A stretch of 64,000 bases of DNA from Chryseobacterium sp. CY350 (GTDB lineage Bacteria; Bacteroidota; Bacteroidia; Flavobacteriales; Weeksellaceae). The notes below the pieces were generated by a model. It was not told the DNA's origin and did not search any database. It was given only the letters and a program-made list of their open reading frames with translations. This document shows positions 19,890-29,595 of this stretch, in pieces. The position numbers and the translations under genes are program-made. Within the stretch, counting starts at the first letter, position 1. Every line of letters begins with the position of its first letter. The DNA lies in contig NZ_CP116034.1 of the NCBI RefSeq assembly GCF_027945075.1, positions 992,001 through 1,056,000 on the forward strand, read 5' to 3'.

Positions 19890-20099
19890 TACTGCACCTG
19901 CAAAATCCAGCTCAGATTCAGTTTTGGTGTAGCCTCCAAGATGATTGATAGAGTAGGCTCCGACAGGTCTTCCTTTTCCGTCATACCAGGTATAGTTTTT
20001 AGTCCAGCTATCATCTTCAATGTTTCACGAAACCCATTACAGGAAGGCTTTTGGTGCTTCTCTTAAAACTTCTAAACTTAAAAATATTGCTGCAATAAT

Positions 20100-20126
20100 G
20101 TTCTGTTTCCGTATACAAAACAGAAC
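20100..20126. repeat. Perfect 9-bp inverted repeat
   Basis: GTTCTGTTT (20100-20108) and AAACAGAAC (20118-20126), 9-nt loop, in the 120-base spacer between the module 5 terminator and the broken start of the module 6 core. Function unknown. Confidence 0.5.
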
Positions 20127-20137
20127 TTATATAACAC

Positions 20138-20166
20138 AAAAAACCTCGCATTTTGCGAGGTTTTTT
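20138..20166. terminator. CCTCGCA palindrome family, copy 3 (complete bidirectional terminator)
   Basis: CCTCGCA (20144-20150), TGCGAGG (20154-20160), with A6 on the left and T6 on the right, so it works in both directions. It lies 20 bases past the module 5 immunity stop. Its stem and loop are identical to copy 1 at 10568. Confidence 0.8.
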
Positions 20167-20185
20167 ATTTATCTGTTCGGGAAGA

Positions 20186-20605
20186 CTACGGCAACATAAG
20201 TCTGTATTTATTTTGATCCTTCAATCTATAAACATATATTTTGTTTGCAGCCTTCGTAGAATCTAGTTCAACTTTTATAGGTGTCTTTTTTACGTAATCA
20301 ATTCCATCATCATATTCTATTACATTTTTTATTGGAAATGACATTGTAAAGATATATTCATCTTTTTTATTTAGCTCATCTTTTGCCTCTAAATCTATTC
20401 CAATTTTTTTTAATCGAGGTTCATAAGAAATGATATATCCCAATTTACCATCTAAATGTGATTGTTTGTATAGGGAATCATTAAAAATTTTAAAATTATA
20501 TTCACCTACAAATTCAGTATCAACTTTCTTTTCTTTATTAATAAAATAAAAGAGTAAAAATATTATCAATAGAAAAGATATTCCTAAAATTATTTTTTTA
20601 TTCAT
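20186..20605 (-). CDS. Module 5 immunity-like membrane-anchored protein
   Basis: 139 aa with one strong N-terminal membrane helix (MNKKIILGISFLLIIFLLF) followed by a charged extracytoplasmic part ending YRLKDQNKYRLMLP. No known family. It follows the module 5 toxin by 10 bases. Unlike its neighbours it has no lipobox Cys; it is tethered or exported by the helix. Confidence 0.6.
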   Translation of the reverse strand: MNKKIILGISFLLIIFLLFYFINKEKKVDTEFVGEYNFKIFNDSLYKQSHLDGKLGYIISYEPRLKKIGIDLEAKDELNKKDEYIFTMSFPIKNVIEYDDGIDYVKKTPIKVELDSTKAANKIYVYRLKDQNKYRLMLP

Positions 20606-20615
20606 AAGTTAATTT

Positions 20616-21437
20616 TTAAGGATAAACTCTAAAGTTCCCAGACGGAAGACTCATTGTTTGTGATGGTGATTGGCCGTTTTTAAAATATTGCCAAACTCCA
20701 CCATAATACCATTGAGTAGTTGCCTGACCAGAACTGTTAAAATTAACTTTTTTGTTTGTTCCTCTAACTTTATCAACTCCGGTATCTCTACTGAATCCTT
20801 TTGCCAATGTTGTCCCTGCAGTCATTGGTGAATCATCCGGATTATTTGAATTACATGTATTTAAAAATAACGTAGCTTTTGAAATATCAGCTTTTGGATC
20901 TGGTAAGTCTGATATTTTTTTACCTTGTGTTCCTGTTAAATTAGTTTTACCATTATTGGTAGAAACTATGTATTCGCCATCGAAAGTATCTTGATTATTA
21001 TCAGGATCTATATTTAAGTGCAACTGTTGATTACTTCCATGATGATTCATAACAATTTCAGAAGGCTTCCCTTCCATATCTCCCCAATCTTGAGCAAAGT
21101 CTTGTTCAGTCATTGCATCACTTAGTGCAACACTACCTTTTCCAAATTTCTTTTCGTACTCATCGTATTGCTGCATCGTTTGGTCACCAAATCCATCTGC
21201 AACATTTGGGTTATAAAAAATATAAACTTTTACTTTTTTTAATTGATCTGAAGATAATTCTTTTCCATTTTTATCTCTCCAATCCTCATTTTCCATTCCA
21301 TCGGGATCAATAAACCTAATCGGATTATTAAAAGCGTAGTTATAAGGGCTATGACGACGCATTTTCTCCGCCAGCGGATCCACAACACCCCATCTTCCGA
21401 TATCCGGCATATAAAATCTCGCACCATAATCATACAT
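20616..21437 (-). CDS. Module 5 orphan RHS core with caspase-like (clan CD) tail
   Basis: 273 aa from MYDYGARF; core homology begins near 21480. After [11 protein letters not shown] the tail has [13 protein letters not shown] (His133 in HHG) and [12 protein letters not shown] (Cys195), the strand-then-HG and strand-then-C pair of clan CD cysteine peptidases (caspase/gingipain/CHAT/C80 fold), and later [16 protein letters not shown] infer a cysteine protease or self-processing domain; the assignment rests on these two motifs only. Confidence 0.65.
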   Translation of the reverse strand: MYDYGARFYMPDIGRWGVVDPLAEKMRRHSPYNYAFNNPIRFIDPDGMENEDWRDKNGKELSSDQLKKVKVYIFYNPNVADGFGDQTMQQYDEYEKKFGKGSVALSDAMTEQDFAQDWGDMEGKPSEIVMNHHGSNQQLHLNIDPDNNQDTFDGEYIVSTNNGKTNLTGTQGKKISDLPDPKADISKATLFLNTCNSNNPDDSPMTAGTTLAKGFSRDTGVDKVRGTNKKVNFNSSGQATTQWYYGGVWQYFKNGQSPSQTMSLPSGNFRVYP

Positions 21438-21518
21438 TCCGGTCTCTTGCAGTTCCTTGCCATTGTACTTATACTTATAAGCATTCTACGTGGAGATTAC
21501 ATAGTGATTCAAATATAT

Positions 21519-22013
21519 TTAGTTACAATTATATGGATTACATTTTTCTAAATTCCCCATAGAATTAAAGTGTAGTACCCATGATTTAGGATCATAGCCT
21601 TCATAAGAGTTTTCAATATTGATTTGTTCTAATTTATTTTTCCTGAATTTTTCAAATAATTTTGGATTGCTATCTTTATCAAAAATATAAAACGCATTTA
21701 CAGATTTTCTATAAACATCATAATCTTTCCTAAATTCATTTATTTGATTTTGATTTTCAAATCTACAAATGGTAATTGTAAGACCATTATATATGTACTT
21801 ATTTATGTTATCGTTATCCACTTCTGTAATATCTGGTTTTTCTTGAAAATATAATGCAAAAACAGAATTATCAATTTTTATTTTTGCCTTCTCAGAAAAT
21901 TGATTAATAATATTTTCAGTCAGATTAATATCATTTACTGATATAATACTTTTTTGCTGAGCTTTACAAGAGCTAACTAAAAATAATGTTACAATTAGAA
22001 TTATTCTTTTCAT
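21519..22013 (-). CDS. Module 4 immunity-like lipoprotein (identical twin of 14445-14939)
   Basis: 164 aa, lipobox VSSC, identical in all residues to the module 8 partner. It begins one base after the stop of the module 4 toxin. The downstream 35 bases up to the next core are identical in the two locations as well. Confidence 0.7.
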   Translation of the reverse strand: MKRIILIVTLFLVSSCKAQQKSIISVNDINLTENIINQFSEKAKIKIDNSVFALYFQEKPDITEVDNDNINKYIYNGLTITICRFENQNQINEFRKDYDVYRKSVNAFYIFDKDSNPKLFEKFRKNKLEQINIENSYEGYDPKSWVLHFNSMGNLEKCNPYNCN

Positions 22014-22014
22014 T

Positions 22015-22866
22015 TTATTTTTTGCCTTGGTTTGTTATGGATATTATCTTTTGACCATCAAAATTTATTCTAAGTGCCCCTTGTATATAATTTGGAGAAT
22101 ACATAATAAATTTAGCATTTGGATATTTCCCTGCTACTTTCATATCTCCACTTTGCAAGCCATGACTGTAGCTAAATTTTCCAGTTTCTGGAGAATAGTC
22201 GACATTGAAGCCACTCGGTGAATTTGAATAAGGGTCAGGATGACTATGTTCGGATTCTATTAATTGATTGCCTAACATAACTAAGGCAACTTTATCTTCT
22301 ATATGAATAGTTCCTACAAAACTAAATTTATCATTTTTACTATTTGTAAATACATTTCGATTAAACTCAACATTAGTATTTTCAGCTAAATAATCAAAAA
22401 CATTTTGTGCTGTTTCACTATTACTTCCAAATTTTATATAATCATATTTTTTTTCAATAGTATCGCCAGAGGCATTGGTAATTTCTACTTTCTCAGAACC
22501 TGAATTTTTTGCAATAAATCCTTTCTCACCTACATCAACACCACCATCATTCTCTGTTTTTAAATTTCCACTACTATCGAAATTTTTAGAAGCATAAATT
22601 ACATCCCTTTCTGATGCTGCTTTCCATGATAAATTCCCATCATTATCAACTTCATAAATATCTTCAAGCATTCCTGTTGGATCTGTAAAAGTTATAGGGT
22701 TATTATATCCATATCTAAATGGAGATAAATTTGGAGCTTTCTCCGCCAGTGGATCCACAACACCCCATCTTCCGATATCAGCCATATAAAATCTCGCTCC
22801 GTAATCATACATACCTGTCTCCTGAAGTTCCTTTCCGTTGTACTTATAGTTATAGTAACCTCGCAA
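22015..22866 (-). CDS. Module 4 orphan RHS core with JAMM/JAB-like toxin tail
   Basis: 283 aa only if a TTG inside the hairpin at 22859-22875 is used as start; more likely the module has no start of its own. The core runs from YKYNGKELQ to FTDPTGML. The tail equals that of module 8 apart from a few residues near its beginning ([10 protein letters not shown] against [10 protein letters not shown]) and carries SEHSHP (His207, His209) and QSGD. Tox-JAB-like zinc protease inferred. Confidence 0.7.
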   Translation of the reverse strand: MRGYYNYKYNGKELQETGMYDYGARFYMADIGRWGVVDPLAEKAPNLSPFRYGYNNPITFTDPTGMLEDIYEVDNDGNLSWKAASERDVIYASKNFDSSGNLKTENDGGVDVGEKGFIAKNSGSEKVEITNASGDTIEKKYDYIKFGSNSETAQNVFDYLAENTNVEFNRNVFTNSKNDKFSFVGTIHIEDKVALVMLGNQLIESEHSHPDPYSNSPSGFNVDYSPETGKFSYSHGLQSGDMKVAGKYPNAKFIMYSPNYIQGALRINFDGQKIISITNQGKK

Positions 22867-22881
22867 GTTGCGAGGTTTTTT
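22857..22881. repeat. CCTCGCA palindrome family, copy 4
   Basis: CCTCGCAA (22859-22866) and TTGCGAGG (22868-22875) with T6 on the plus side only. On the minus side the T run is missing, and the module 4 core starts 2-4 bases after the stem. Confidence 0.7.
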
Positions 22882-22885
22882 GTGT

Positions 22886-23344
22886 TTATCTGCTCAAAGT
22901 TGGGAGACTTTTTACTGCAGGGAGACTATCAATATAACATAAACCTTTCAAGTTATCAGACCTGTATATGTTATCCATACCTCTCTCTCTACATATCTCT
23001 GTTTGTTCATCAAATTTTATACAGTCTGGAACAAATTCAAGAGGGCTGCCTGTTGCTACATTTTTAGGTATGTAATCTTCCGGTATAATTATTCTATTAA
23101 GATTAAATAAGTTATATTTATCTCCTAACTTAATTGTCTTACAATTAGTAATTACTTCTTTCTTTGAGACAACTTTATAGGTTTTTTTCTCAAAACTTAA
23201 GTATACTAAATAATAATTATTAATTGAATCAATTTTGAAAACAGTATACTTTGGTTCATCATCAACTTCAATTTTTTTGCTTACATGATTAGTCATACAG
23301 CCAAACTGCAATGCTAAACAACAAAAAATAGATAAAAAAAACAT
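22886..23344 (-). CDS. Module 3 immunity-like lipoprotein
   Basis: About 152 aa from the Met at 23344 (an upstream ATG at 23374 overlaps the toxin). Signal peptide [16 protein letters not shown] with a lipobox Cys. No known family; the mature part has two Cys-containing stretches ([22 protein letters not shown]) that could form disulfides outside the cytoplasm. The last residues lie in sequence shared with other hairpin flanks (TATCTG), so the natural end may have been replaced at the junction. Confidence 0.6.
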   Translation of the reverse strand: MFFLSIFCCLALQFGCMTNHVSKKIEVDDEPKYTVFKIDSINNYYLVYLSFEKKTYKVVSKKEVITNCKTIKLGDKYNLFNLNRIIIPEDYIPKNVATGSPLEFVPDCIKFDEQTEICRERGMDNIYRSDNLKGLCYIDSLPAVKSLPTLSR

Positions 23345-23351
23345 TTGTTTT

Positions 23352-24170
23352 TTAATATGGTGTAAATGTTCCATTTGGATATTTTGTAAAAATTACGTTA
23401 CCACTTGAAATAAATTGGGCACTCTTCACATTATTACCTATCGGCCCAAATGAAAAGCCTGCTGGATTCCTAAGGATTATCCCATCATTTGTCATATATT
23501 GAATCTCAATACTTCCTCCTGGTTGCTTAACAGCTGCGTTGTGAGCCCTCAAATAAACACTTGCGGGATTTGCTGCATCAGCTTGAGTTGCAGCACCTAC
23601 AAAATTACTCTCGGCTCTAGATATTAAACTCCCTTCATAGGCTTCTGAAACTTCGTGCAATACACCTTCTCCCGGTTTACTGGCAAAATCGCCCATCCTT
23701 CCCAATATTTCAGGATTAATTGCTTGTTCTGCTGTGACGATTCCTGTAGCTGCATCTAAAGAGTTTCCTAAAAATGCACCTCCATTATGCGTTATACCAG
23801 TACTTGTAGTAAGTGTGTTTTCAGCCGCTACATTAACTAAAACAGAATGATCGTTTATGATTTTAGCAACTTCGGCAGCATTCCCAGATAAAGTTCCTGT
23901 AGAATTTTGAGTATAACTAACATTTCCACTTGCATCCCTTGATAGTGTAATGTCAGAGCCTGCAGATTTTTGCAATTCTGTTAAAGCTTTATCCGCTGAT
24001 CCACCATTTATACGAATATCGGTGGCACTTCTTCCATCAGGATCAATAAATCTAATAGGATTGTTCATTACATAATTATATGGTGACCATCGACGGTATT
24101 GTTCACTTAGCGGATCTACCACACCCCAATCTTCCAATATCCGGCATATAGAATCTCGCACCATAATCAT
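23352..24170 (-). pseudogene. Module 3 core end and HEVSEAY toxin tail (frameshifted from its core start)
   Basis: In the frame from [34 protein letters not shown] the ORF is the continuation of 24103-24318, separated by one extra base near 24128. The tail has [14 protein letters not shown] (His172, Glu173, Glu176) in a Gly/Ala-rich surrounding: a HExxE pattern that recalls gluzincin-like or HExxE zinc peptidases, but the third ligand is unclear. The first 13 residues are wrong-frame core. Confidence 0.6.
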
Positions 24171-24318
24171 ACATTCCAGACTCCTGAAGTTCCTTTCCGT
24201 TGTACTTATATTGATAACTATTCATCGTTGTTGTTGTATAATTATGCATCAACCCAAAAGGGTAATAATTATTTACTTCCACAACTTCTACCGGCATCCA
24301 GACATCGTAACATGCCAT
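24103..24318 (-). pseudogene. Module 3 orphan RHS core start (frameshifted)
   Basis: 71 aa from [25 protein letters not shown] to [12 protein letters not shown]; the last residues are the shifted reading of [10 protein letters not shown]. Core homology begins abruptly at about 24320, 40 bases behind the module 2 immunity stop. Confidence 0.65.
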
Positions 24319-24362
24319 GTTACTATCATAAATTTATTTGGTTAAAGTAATCTTGACACCCA

Positions 24363-24851
24363 TTACCTATTAATAATTTCACCAGAAATAGGAGTACAAT
24401 CTCTGAAAATTGGATAGGCATATTGAAGTTTAGACTTCATTTTTTCTTTTTCCTCGTAATACTGTTTAGTATTTCCTTCTTGTATTATCCACCATTTTGA
24501 ATGACCATCAAAATAGACAGTATCATTGTGTTTATTATTTTTATATTTTACAAACGCATATTCAACATAATCATTAAATTGTGGCTTTATATCATTAACA
24601 TATTTTAAAACTTTGACTGAATCTAAAATTCTATCAAAACTAGAGCTACTAAAATCTTGTGTAATAAATGTTTTATCTTCAAAATTCATTCGCCAAAACC
24701 TAGCTATTTTAAAATCTACCTCTAAATCAGTAGATTCATTTATTTGCTTAAAAAGAATTACTTTCTCACTAAAATCTTTCCGATACAAACAGCTGGAGAT
24801 TATTAAAAGAGAAGAAAGAGAAAGTAGTAAATAATTATTTTTTAATTTCAT
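24363..24851 (-). CDS. Module 2 immunity-like lipoprotein
   Basis: 162 aa, signal peptide ending LIISSC, lipoprotein. Its start overlaps the toxin stop by 17 bases, the classical arrangement of a toxin/immunity pair. The mature part is rich in Phe, Lys and Asp (FKIARFWRMNFEDKTF), with no known family. Confidence 0.7.
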   Translation of the reverse strand: MKLKNNYLLLSLSSLLIISSCLYRKDFSEKVILFKQINESTDLEVDFKIARFWRMNFEDKTFITQDFSSSSFDRILDSVKVLKYVNDIKPQFNDYVEYAFVKYKNNKHNDTVYFDGHSKWWIIQEGNTKQYYEEKEKMKSKLQYAYPIFRDCTPISGEIINR

Positions 24852-26706
24852 TGCTTTTTACATTTTTAACTGGAACATATATACCTTGATAAACAGTTCT
24901 TTGCGGTTCTTTAAGAGCCTCATTAATTTGATTTGAAAGAATGGTTGTGTATTGTTCTTCTTGATTTTTAAAACCAGGATTTTCCGATTTTTGTTTTCTT
25001 CTTTGGAACCAATTTGCATTATCAAAAATATGATTATAAGAATGCACCATTTCGTGACCTAATATGGAGGTTGGGGAGTTTATTTTATCTCCTTTAGTTA
25101 ATTTACCATTTTCATATCTTTGTACAAGACCTTCAGAACTTTCATTATTATATAAAACACCCTCTTCATCGTTAAATCTTATCCGCCCAATTTGATACAA
25201 ATCACTATCCCATTTATTATTCTTTTTGTCATAACCCATTCCGAAAGTGAATTCAGATGAAAAATCACTTTTAACAATTCCTAATGTTTTTTTATGGTCT
25301 ATCAATTTTTGCATAATATTTATATCTTTAATACCATCACCATTAGTATCTATGTTCATTGCATCACTTTCATATAAAGTATCTAATGCAGATATTGCAT
25401 TATCCAAAAAATTATTTCCAGTACTTTTTCTGGCAGCAGAATATGAATAAATGAATTGTTGTTTTCCTTTGTCATCTTCATAATAAATGACAATTTGTCT
25501 TCCGTCAGGATCTTTGAAAAATACAGGATTGTTGAATGCATAATGATAAGGACTAGCTTTAATATATCTTTCTGAGAATGGATCACCAACTCCCCATCTT
25601 CCAATATCGGGCATGTAAAACCTTGCTCCATAATCATACATTCCAGTCTCTTGGAGTTCCTTACCGTTGTACTTGTATTGATAACTATTCATCGTTGTTG
25701 CAGTGTAATTATGCATCAATCCAAAAGGGTAATAATTATTGACTTCCACAACCTCTCCAGGCATCCAGTAATCATAACATGCCATGTTACCATCTCCCAT
25801 GTCTTCGCAGTATTTTGAATTCATATCGCGTGGCAAAATCCCGCCGTCATGATTAGAATCTGCATAGCTCAAACGTATATTCCCCAAATGATCAGTATAA
25901 TTGTAAATGTACAGATTTTTTTCAAAATCAAAATAGCCTTCAGAAGTAGGAACAAATTTTAGTATTGCTGAAGAACTGGGACATCCTAAGCAGAAATCTA
26001 CTTTGTTATCATACTGAAAACCATCCAGATAATCAATCTCTGTACTTGACATTGCAAATGAATTAGCCAACATTTTTTTTAGCTTTGTACCATCTGCTCT
26101 GTAAATATATGAAGAGGAACTTCCTTTTTTGCCACTTCCACTTATAACAGTTGAAGGTAGATTCAAATAATTATAAACAATTGAATTAATCCCTTTATCT
26201 TTATGAGTAATCATGTTGCCATTATCATCGTAAGTGATTGTATTATGGGTAGATAAAGAAGGATAACCATTGCTGTTGCCAATCTGTTCTTCGGTCACTT
26301 TAGTCAGCCTGTTACCTGAATAATCATATTTCAGATTATCGATTGATAATGCCGTGGTGCTTCCCGAAAGCAAACCTGCAGATCTTTGTAATCTTGTGAT
26401 ATTGCCGTTACGGTCATATTCCATTCTTTCGAAATATTCTTTGGAGGCTTCAGAACCTTCTTTCTGGTAAAATCCTGCAGACAGACGATTCAAATTATCA
26501 TAAACATATCCGTATCTTTTCAAAGGCTCGTTCTCTTCTGTTGCTGTTCGCCAGTCTACTTCCGCAATATTCCCGTTGAATTTGGGCTTTACCTTGAGAT
26601 CCATAAAATCAGTATTGGCATTTTCAAGTCCGCCTACCTGATTATATTTTATTTTATACCCGAACAAATCAATTCCCAAATTCGCAGGATCATTGATCTG
26701 CGTCAT
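24835..26706 (-). CDS. Module 2 long orphan RHS core with M91-like metallopeptidase tail
   Basis: 623 aa from an internal Met ([16 protein letters not shown]); homology goes on in frame to about 26785 and begins there abruptly, without start or signal peptide. YD repeats and core as in the active gene, then KDPDGRQ at residue 399. The tail has LGHEMVHSYNHIF (His551, Glu552, His555) and KNQEEQYTTIL about 30 residues later, which fits the M91 (NleD-like) effector peptidases with HExxH plus a downstream Glu. An intact, probably active catalytic domain. Confidence 0.78.
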   Translation of the reverse strand: MTQINDPANLGIDLFGYKIKYNQVGGLENANTDFMDLKVKPKFNGNIAEVDWRTATEENEPLKRYGYVYDNLNRLSAGFYQKEGSEASKEYFERMEYDRNGNITRLQRSAGLLSGSTTALSIDNLKYDYSGNRLTKVTEEQIGNSNGYPSLSTHNTITYDDNGNMITHKDKGINSIVYNYLNLPSTVISGSGKKGSSSSYIYRADGTKLKKMLANSFAMSSTEIDYLDGFQYDNKVDFCLGCPSSSAILKFVPTSEGYFDFEKNLYIYNYTDHLGNIRLSYADSNHDGGILPRDMNSKYCEDMGDGNMACYDYWMPGEVVEVNNYYPFGLMHNYTATTMNSYQYKYNGKELQETGMYDYGARFYMPDIGRWGVGDPFSERYIKASPYHYAFNNPVFFKDPDGRQIVIYYEDDKGKQQFIYSYSAARKSTGNNFLDNAISALDTLYESDAMNIDTNGDGIKDINIMQKLIDHKKTLGIVKSDFSSEFTFGMGYDKKNNKWDSDLYQIGRIRFNDEEGVLYNNESSEGLVQRYENGKLTKGDKINSPTSILGHEMVHSYNHIFDNANWFQRRKQKSENPGFKNQEEQYTTILSNQINEALKEPQRTVYQGIYVPVKNVKSNEIKK

Positions 26707-26854
26707 CCAACCGCGGATGTTGTAGGTGTAGTCTACCTTCTGAAGTCCTATTCCTAAGATTGTGCCGCCTACTTTTTTGCTTATTTAAACCATCACTAAC
26801 TTTGATACACGAGGAATGATCTTCAGTCATTTAGATATGTTTTTATAGCCAAAA

Positions 26855-26888
26855 ATAAACAAGAGCAGGAATCGCCTACTCTTGTTTT
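26855..26888 (-). terminator. Terminator at the end of the expressed RHS transcription unit
   Basis: A 12-pair stem with one mismatch (26857-26869 with 26875-26887), 5-nt loop, followed on the minus strand by TTATTTTTGG. It stands 100 bases past the module 1 immunity stop and before the promoterless module 2. The 285 bases around it (26707-26989) contain only this hairpin and the first bases of the module 2 core. Confidence 0.75.
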
Positions 26889-26989
26889 GATTGTTTAATT
26901 TTTAATAAGTTCTGAAAATCAGTGATTTGTATTTTTGGAAATGCTTATCACTAACTCTGCAACATTACCATAATTCTTAGCTTTTCTTT

Positions 26990-27697
26990 TTATTTTACAA
27001 TAATGCCTAAGTTATTTATACAATCCATAAATTCTTTCTTTTTTTCTTCATTAAAATTAGGCAAGCCTTCTATGCCATTCTTTATATCATTATATTTAAC
27101 TCTGACAATTCCATAACTATTTATTTTTTTATTTGTAAAATAGTAACTTTTAGCGTAAATTTTGGGTTTCGGGGTATTTTTATCTATTTCTAAACATTTT
27201 TTTAAATCGCTTACTTTATTGTGAATTACCAGCTCATACCTAAAATATTCATTCTGATATTTCTCCTTAAAGTCTTCCATGGAAATTTTTTTAGTATAGA
27301 ATATAAAATCGTTTTCTTTGGCTTTGACCTTAACTTTGGTATATGAAAGACTGTCAAGATGTAATTTATATGGGCTTGTTGTAATTTCACAAACATCATG
27401 GTTATCTAAGACAATTATTCCATTATAGAATCCTTCTTCATCATGAAAACCATCTTCTATATAAATATGAGAATATTTTTTGTCAGGAATAATATGACAG
27501 GATTTAGCACCTAACAATCTGTATGTTAATAAATTACTTTTAACTCCTTCTATTAAAGTCGAATCAATATGTTCAATATCATAATATATATAATTATCCT
27601 TTAATAAATATTCATTCATCTGTTTAAGGGACTTCTTTTCCTGAGAAAAACAAGAATTTAAAACGAGTATGCTAAAAAACAAAACAACTTTTTTCAT
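26990..27697 (-). CDS. Module 1 immunity-like lipoprotein
   Basis: About 235 aa from the ATG at 27697 (the longer frame from 27769 overlaps the toxin gene and does not start with a signal). The signal peptide MKKVVLFFSILVLNSC gives a lipoprotein. Mature region: KKSLKQMNEYLLKDNYIYYDIEH onwards, with no known family. It is the last gene before the terminator at 26857-26887. Confidence 0.65.
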   Translation of the reverse strand: MKKVVLFFSILVLNSCFSQEKKSLKQMNEYLLKDNYIYYDIEHIDSTLIEGVKSNLLTYRLLGAKSCHIIPDKKYSHIYIEDGFHDEEGFYNGIIVLDNHDVCEITTSPYKLHLDSLSYTKVKVKAKENDFIFYTKKISMEDFKEKYQNEYFRYELVIHNKVSDLKKCLEIDKNTPKPKIYAKSYYFTNKKINSYGIVRVKYNDIKNGIEGLPNFNEEKKKEFMDCINNLGIIVK

Positions 27698-27716
27698 TTG
27701 ATTTTTTTTAAAATTA

Positions 27717-28844
27717 TTATTGTCCGCGATCTTTAAACTTTTGTAAAAGAAACATAGCAGCTGCCCCATGATAATTATATTTATTTTGCAATATATTATT
27801 ATTTACTTTCAAAACATCGGCAGAACTTGGAATAGGGGACGTTTGACTCCCGTCTGAATTATAATAAATGCTACTTCCTGCATTATCTATTAATCTTCCA
27901 TTATTATTAGGAATACAACGAGAGCCAATGCAATTACTTCCGTAGTTGGTTCTTAGTGGAAGACCTGTTTCAGCTCTTATAATATTCTCAACGTGACTGC
28001 CATAAATTTCAGCTGTAGTTGCATCAGGACCAAATCTACCATCTGGCTGTGCAATTTCACCCAATGCAAAATTTCCATAAACATGACCCATTTCGTGTGC
28101 AATTATTGAATATAAAGGAGAATATTTAGCATCCTTTCCCAGTGTTGTCCAAACACCTTTTCTTGAGTTAGGATTTATATCAATAATATTACTTATAGCA
28201 TGTCTTATTTGTGAATCTCCAGATGTATAATTAAAATTTATGTCCCTATTTTTTCCGCCTTGGTCAAAGTAGTTAATCATTGTATTTCCAATGGATGTGT
28301 TTTTATCCAAGTAGCTTAGTGCAGATACAGTTTGTATAACATAATCTGATAAAGTTGTTTCGTCTACACCAGTCCATTTCCCGTCTACCTTATGTTGAGT
28401 AGCCCCATTATGATACCTATACTGAGAACCATTTTGATCATTTATATATATCCATTCTCCATTTATATCAATGTATTTTATTGGATTTCCTGCAACGTAA
28501 TTATATGGTGATAAAGAATTATAATTCTCACTGTAATTGTCCATCACACCCCATCTACCAATATCGGGCATATACATTCTCGCCCCGTAATCATACATTC
28601 CGGTCTCTTGCAACTCCTTTCCGTTGTACTTATATTGATAACTATTCATCGTTGTTGCAGTGTAATTATGCATCAATCTAAAAGGGTAATAATTATTGAC
28701 TTCCACAACCTCTCCCGGCATCCAGTAATCATAACATGCCATATTACCATCTCCCATATCTTCACAATATTTTGAATTCATATCGCGTGGCAAAATCCCG
28801 CCGTCACCATTAGAATCTGCATAACTCGAACGTACATTTCCCAA
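27717..28844 (-). CDS. Module 1 RHS core with M91-like metallopeptidase tail
   Basis: 375 aa. The core segment starts near 28845 (GNVRSSYADSNGDGG) and has more substitutions than other modules: DNYSENYNSLSPYNYVAGNPIKYIDINGEW replaces the usual DPLAEKY...DPDG. The tail has IAHEMGHVYGNF (His250-His254), ATTAEIYGSHVENIIRAETGLPLRTNYG downstream: the HExxH, the second Glu and the EN-IR-E-GLPLR block are the pattern I know from M91 (NleD-like) toxin peptidases. No stop or frameshift. Confidence 0.75.
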   Translation of the reverse strand: MGNVRSSYADSNGDGGILPRDMNSKYCEDMGDGNMACYDYWMPGEVVEVNNYYPFRLMHNYTATTMNSYQYKYNGKELQETGMYDYGARMYMPDIGRWGVMDNYSENYNSLSPYNYVAGNPIKYIDINGEWIYINDQNGSQYRYHNGATQHKVDGKWTGVDETTLSDYVIQTVSALSYLDKNTSIGNTMINYFDQGGKNRDINFNYTSGDSQIRHAISNIIDINPNSRKGVWTTLGKDAKYSPLYSIIAHEMGHVYGNFALGEIAQPDGRFGPDATTAEIYGSHVENIIRAETGLPLRTNYGSNCIGSRCIPNNNGRLIDNAGSSIYYNSDGSQTSPIPSSADVLKVNNNILQNKYNYHGAAAMFLLQKFKDRGQ

Positions 28845-28860
28845 ATATTTTATGTATACC

Positions 28861-29292
28861 TCAATATTCTTTTGTTGAAATAAATGCTCTTGCTTTTGAT
28901 CCTGGAATTTTGTTCCAGAAGGCAGCTTTTTCTGTATTATAATAATCCCTTTTATATAAAGACAATAATTTACCTGTCTTAGGATCTGCTTCTAATATTG
29001 TTATTTTTTTATTATCATCACATGATTTTACAACCCAAATTATCTCACCTTTATGATAATAACTATATTCTGTGAGACTTTGATAACAAATGTTTTTTAA
29101 CCCATTTGATTTAGCTAATTTTAATATTTTCTTAGGATTCAAATAAACATTATTCTTCAACTTATCATAATAATTTAAAATTTTTTTATTTTCAAAATTT
29201 AATTGCTCAGTATTATTACTAAAATCATATCGGTAAATATATTGATAGAACGAAAATCTTTTAAATAAAAATTGAAATGTATAATAATACAT
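28861..29292 (-). pseudogene. Module 0 second immunity copy, C-terminal part
   Basis: 143 aa with the family blocks NGLKNICYQSLTEYSYYHKG and AAFWNKI. In frame upstream it would join 29199-29591 after a one-base shift in the A/T-rich stretch near 29310. The tail is extended (PGSKARAFISTKEY) into the junction with module 1. Confidence 0.6.
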
Positions 29293-29591
29293 ATAAGTAA
29301 TATTAAAATTTTGTTGTTAAATTTTGATAATAATTTAATATTTTCTTCATTCACAAAAAAATTATTTGTTGTCAAATAATCTTCACTATTTATATCTAAA
29401 GTATCGACACTTATAAAAGATTGTTTTTGATTATATTTAACACTCTTTTTAAAGAATTCTTGTCCAAATGATTTTATAAATATAGATTCCAATTTTAACT
29501 TATATTTTTCCTTAGAAATTATATCTGCATCTGTTTGTCCAAAAATTATTATACTTAAAAAAAGAAATAAAATGCAATATTTTATTTTCAT
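29199..29591 (-). pseudogene. Module 0 second immunity copy, N-terminal part
   Basis: Signal peptide MKIKYCILFLFLSIIIFGQ, then LKLESIFIKSFGQEFFKKSVKY, the family hallmark, and a frameshifted end. Same damage as in module 9, where the second copy is also broken: in both metzincin cassettes one immunity copy is intact and one is split. Confidence 0.6.
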
Positions 29592-29595
29592 ATTA

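Noticed and set aside
19725..20066. Plus-strand ORF of 113 aa inside the RHS core, with a similar one at 32284-32511
   Set aside because: Antisense shadow of the YD-repeat coding sequence; both occur because the core DNA is duplicated.
21239..21484. ORF beginning [18 protein letters not shown]
   Set aside because: Wrong-frame reading of the conserved core ([20 protein letters not shown]); the same text appears at other modules.
10568..22881. CCTCGCA palindromes as Xer/dif or recombinase sites
   Set aside because: Two copies are complete terminators with T tracts, and no recombinase gene is in the window; recombination at them remains only an inference.
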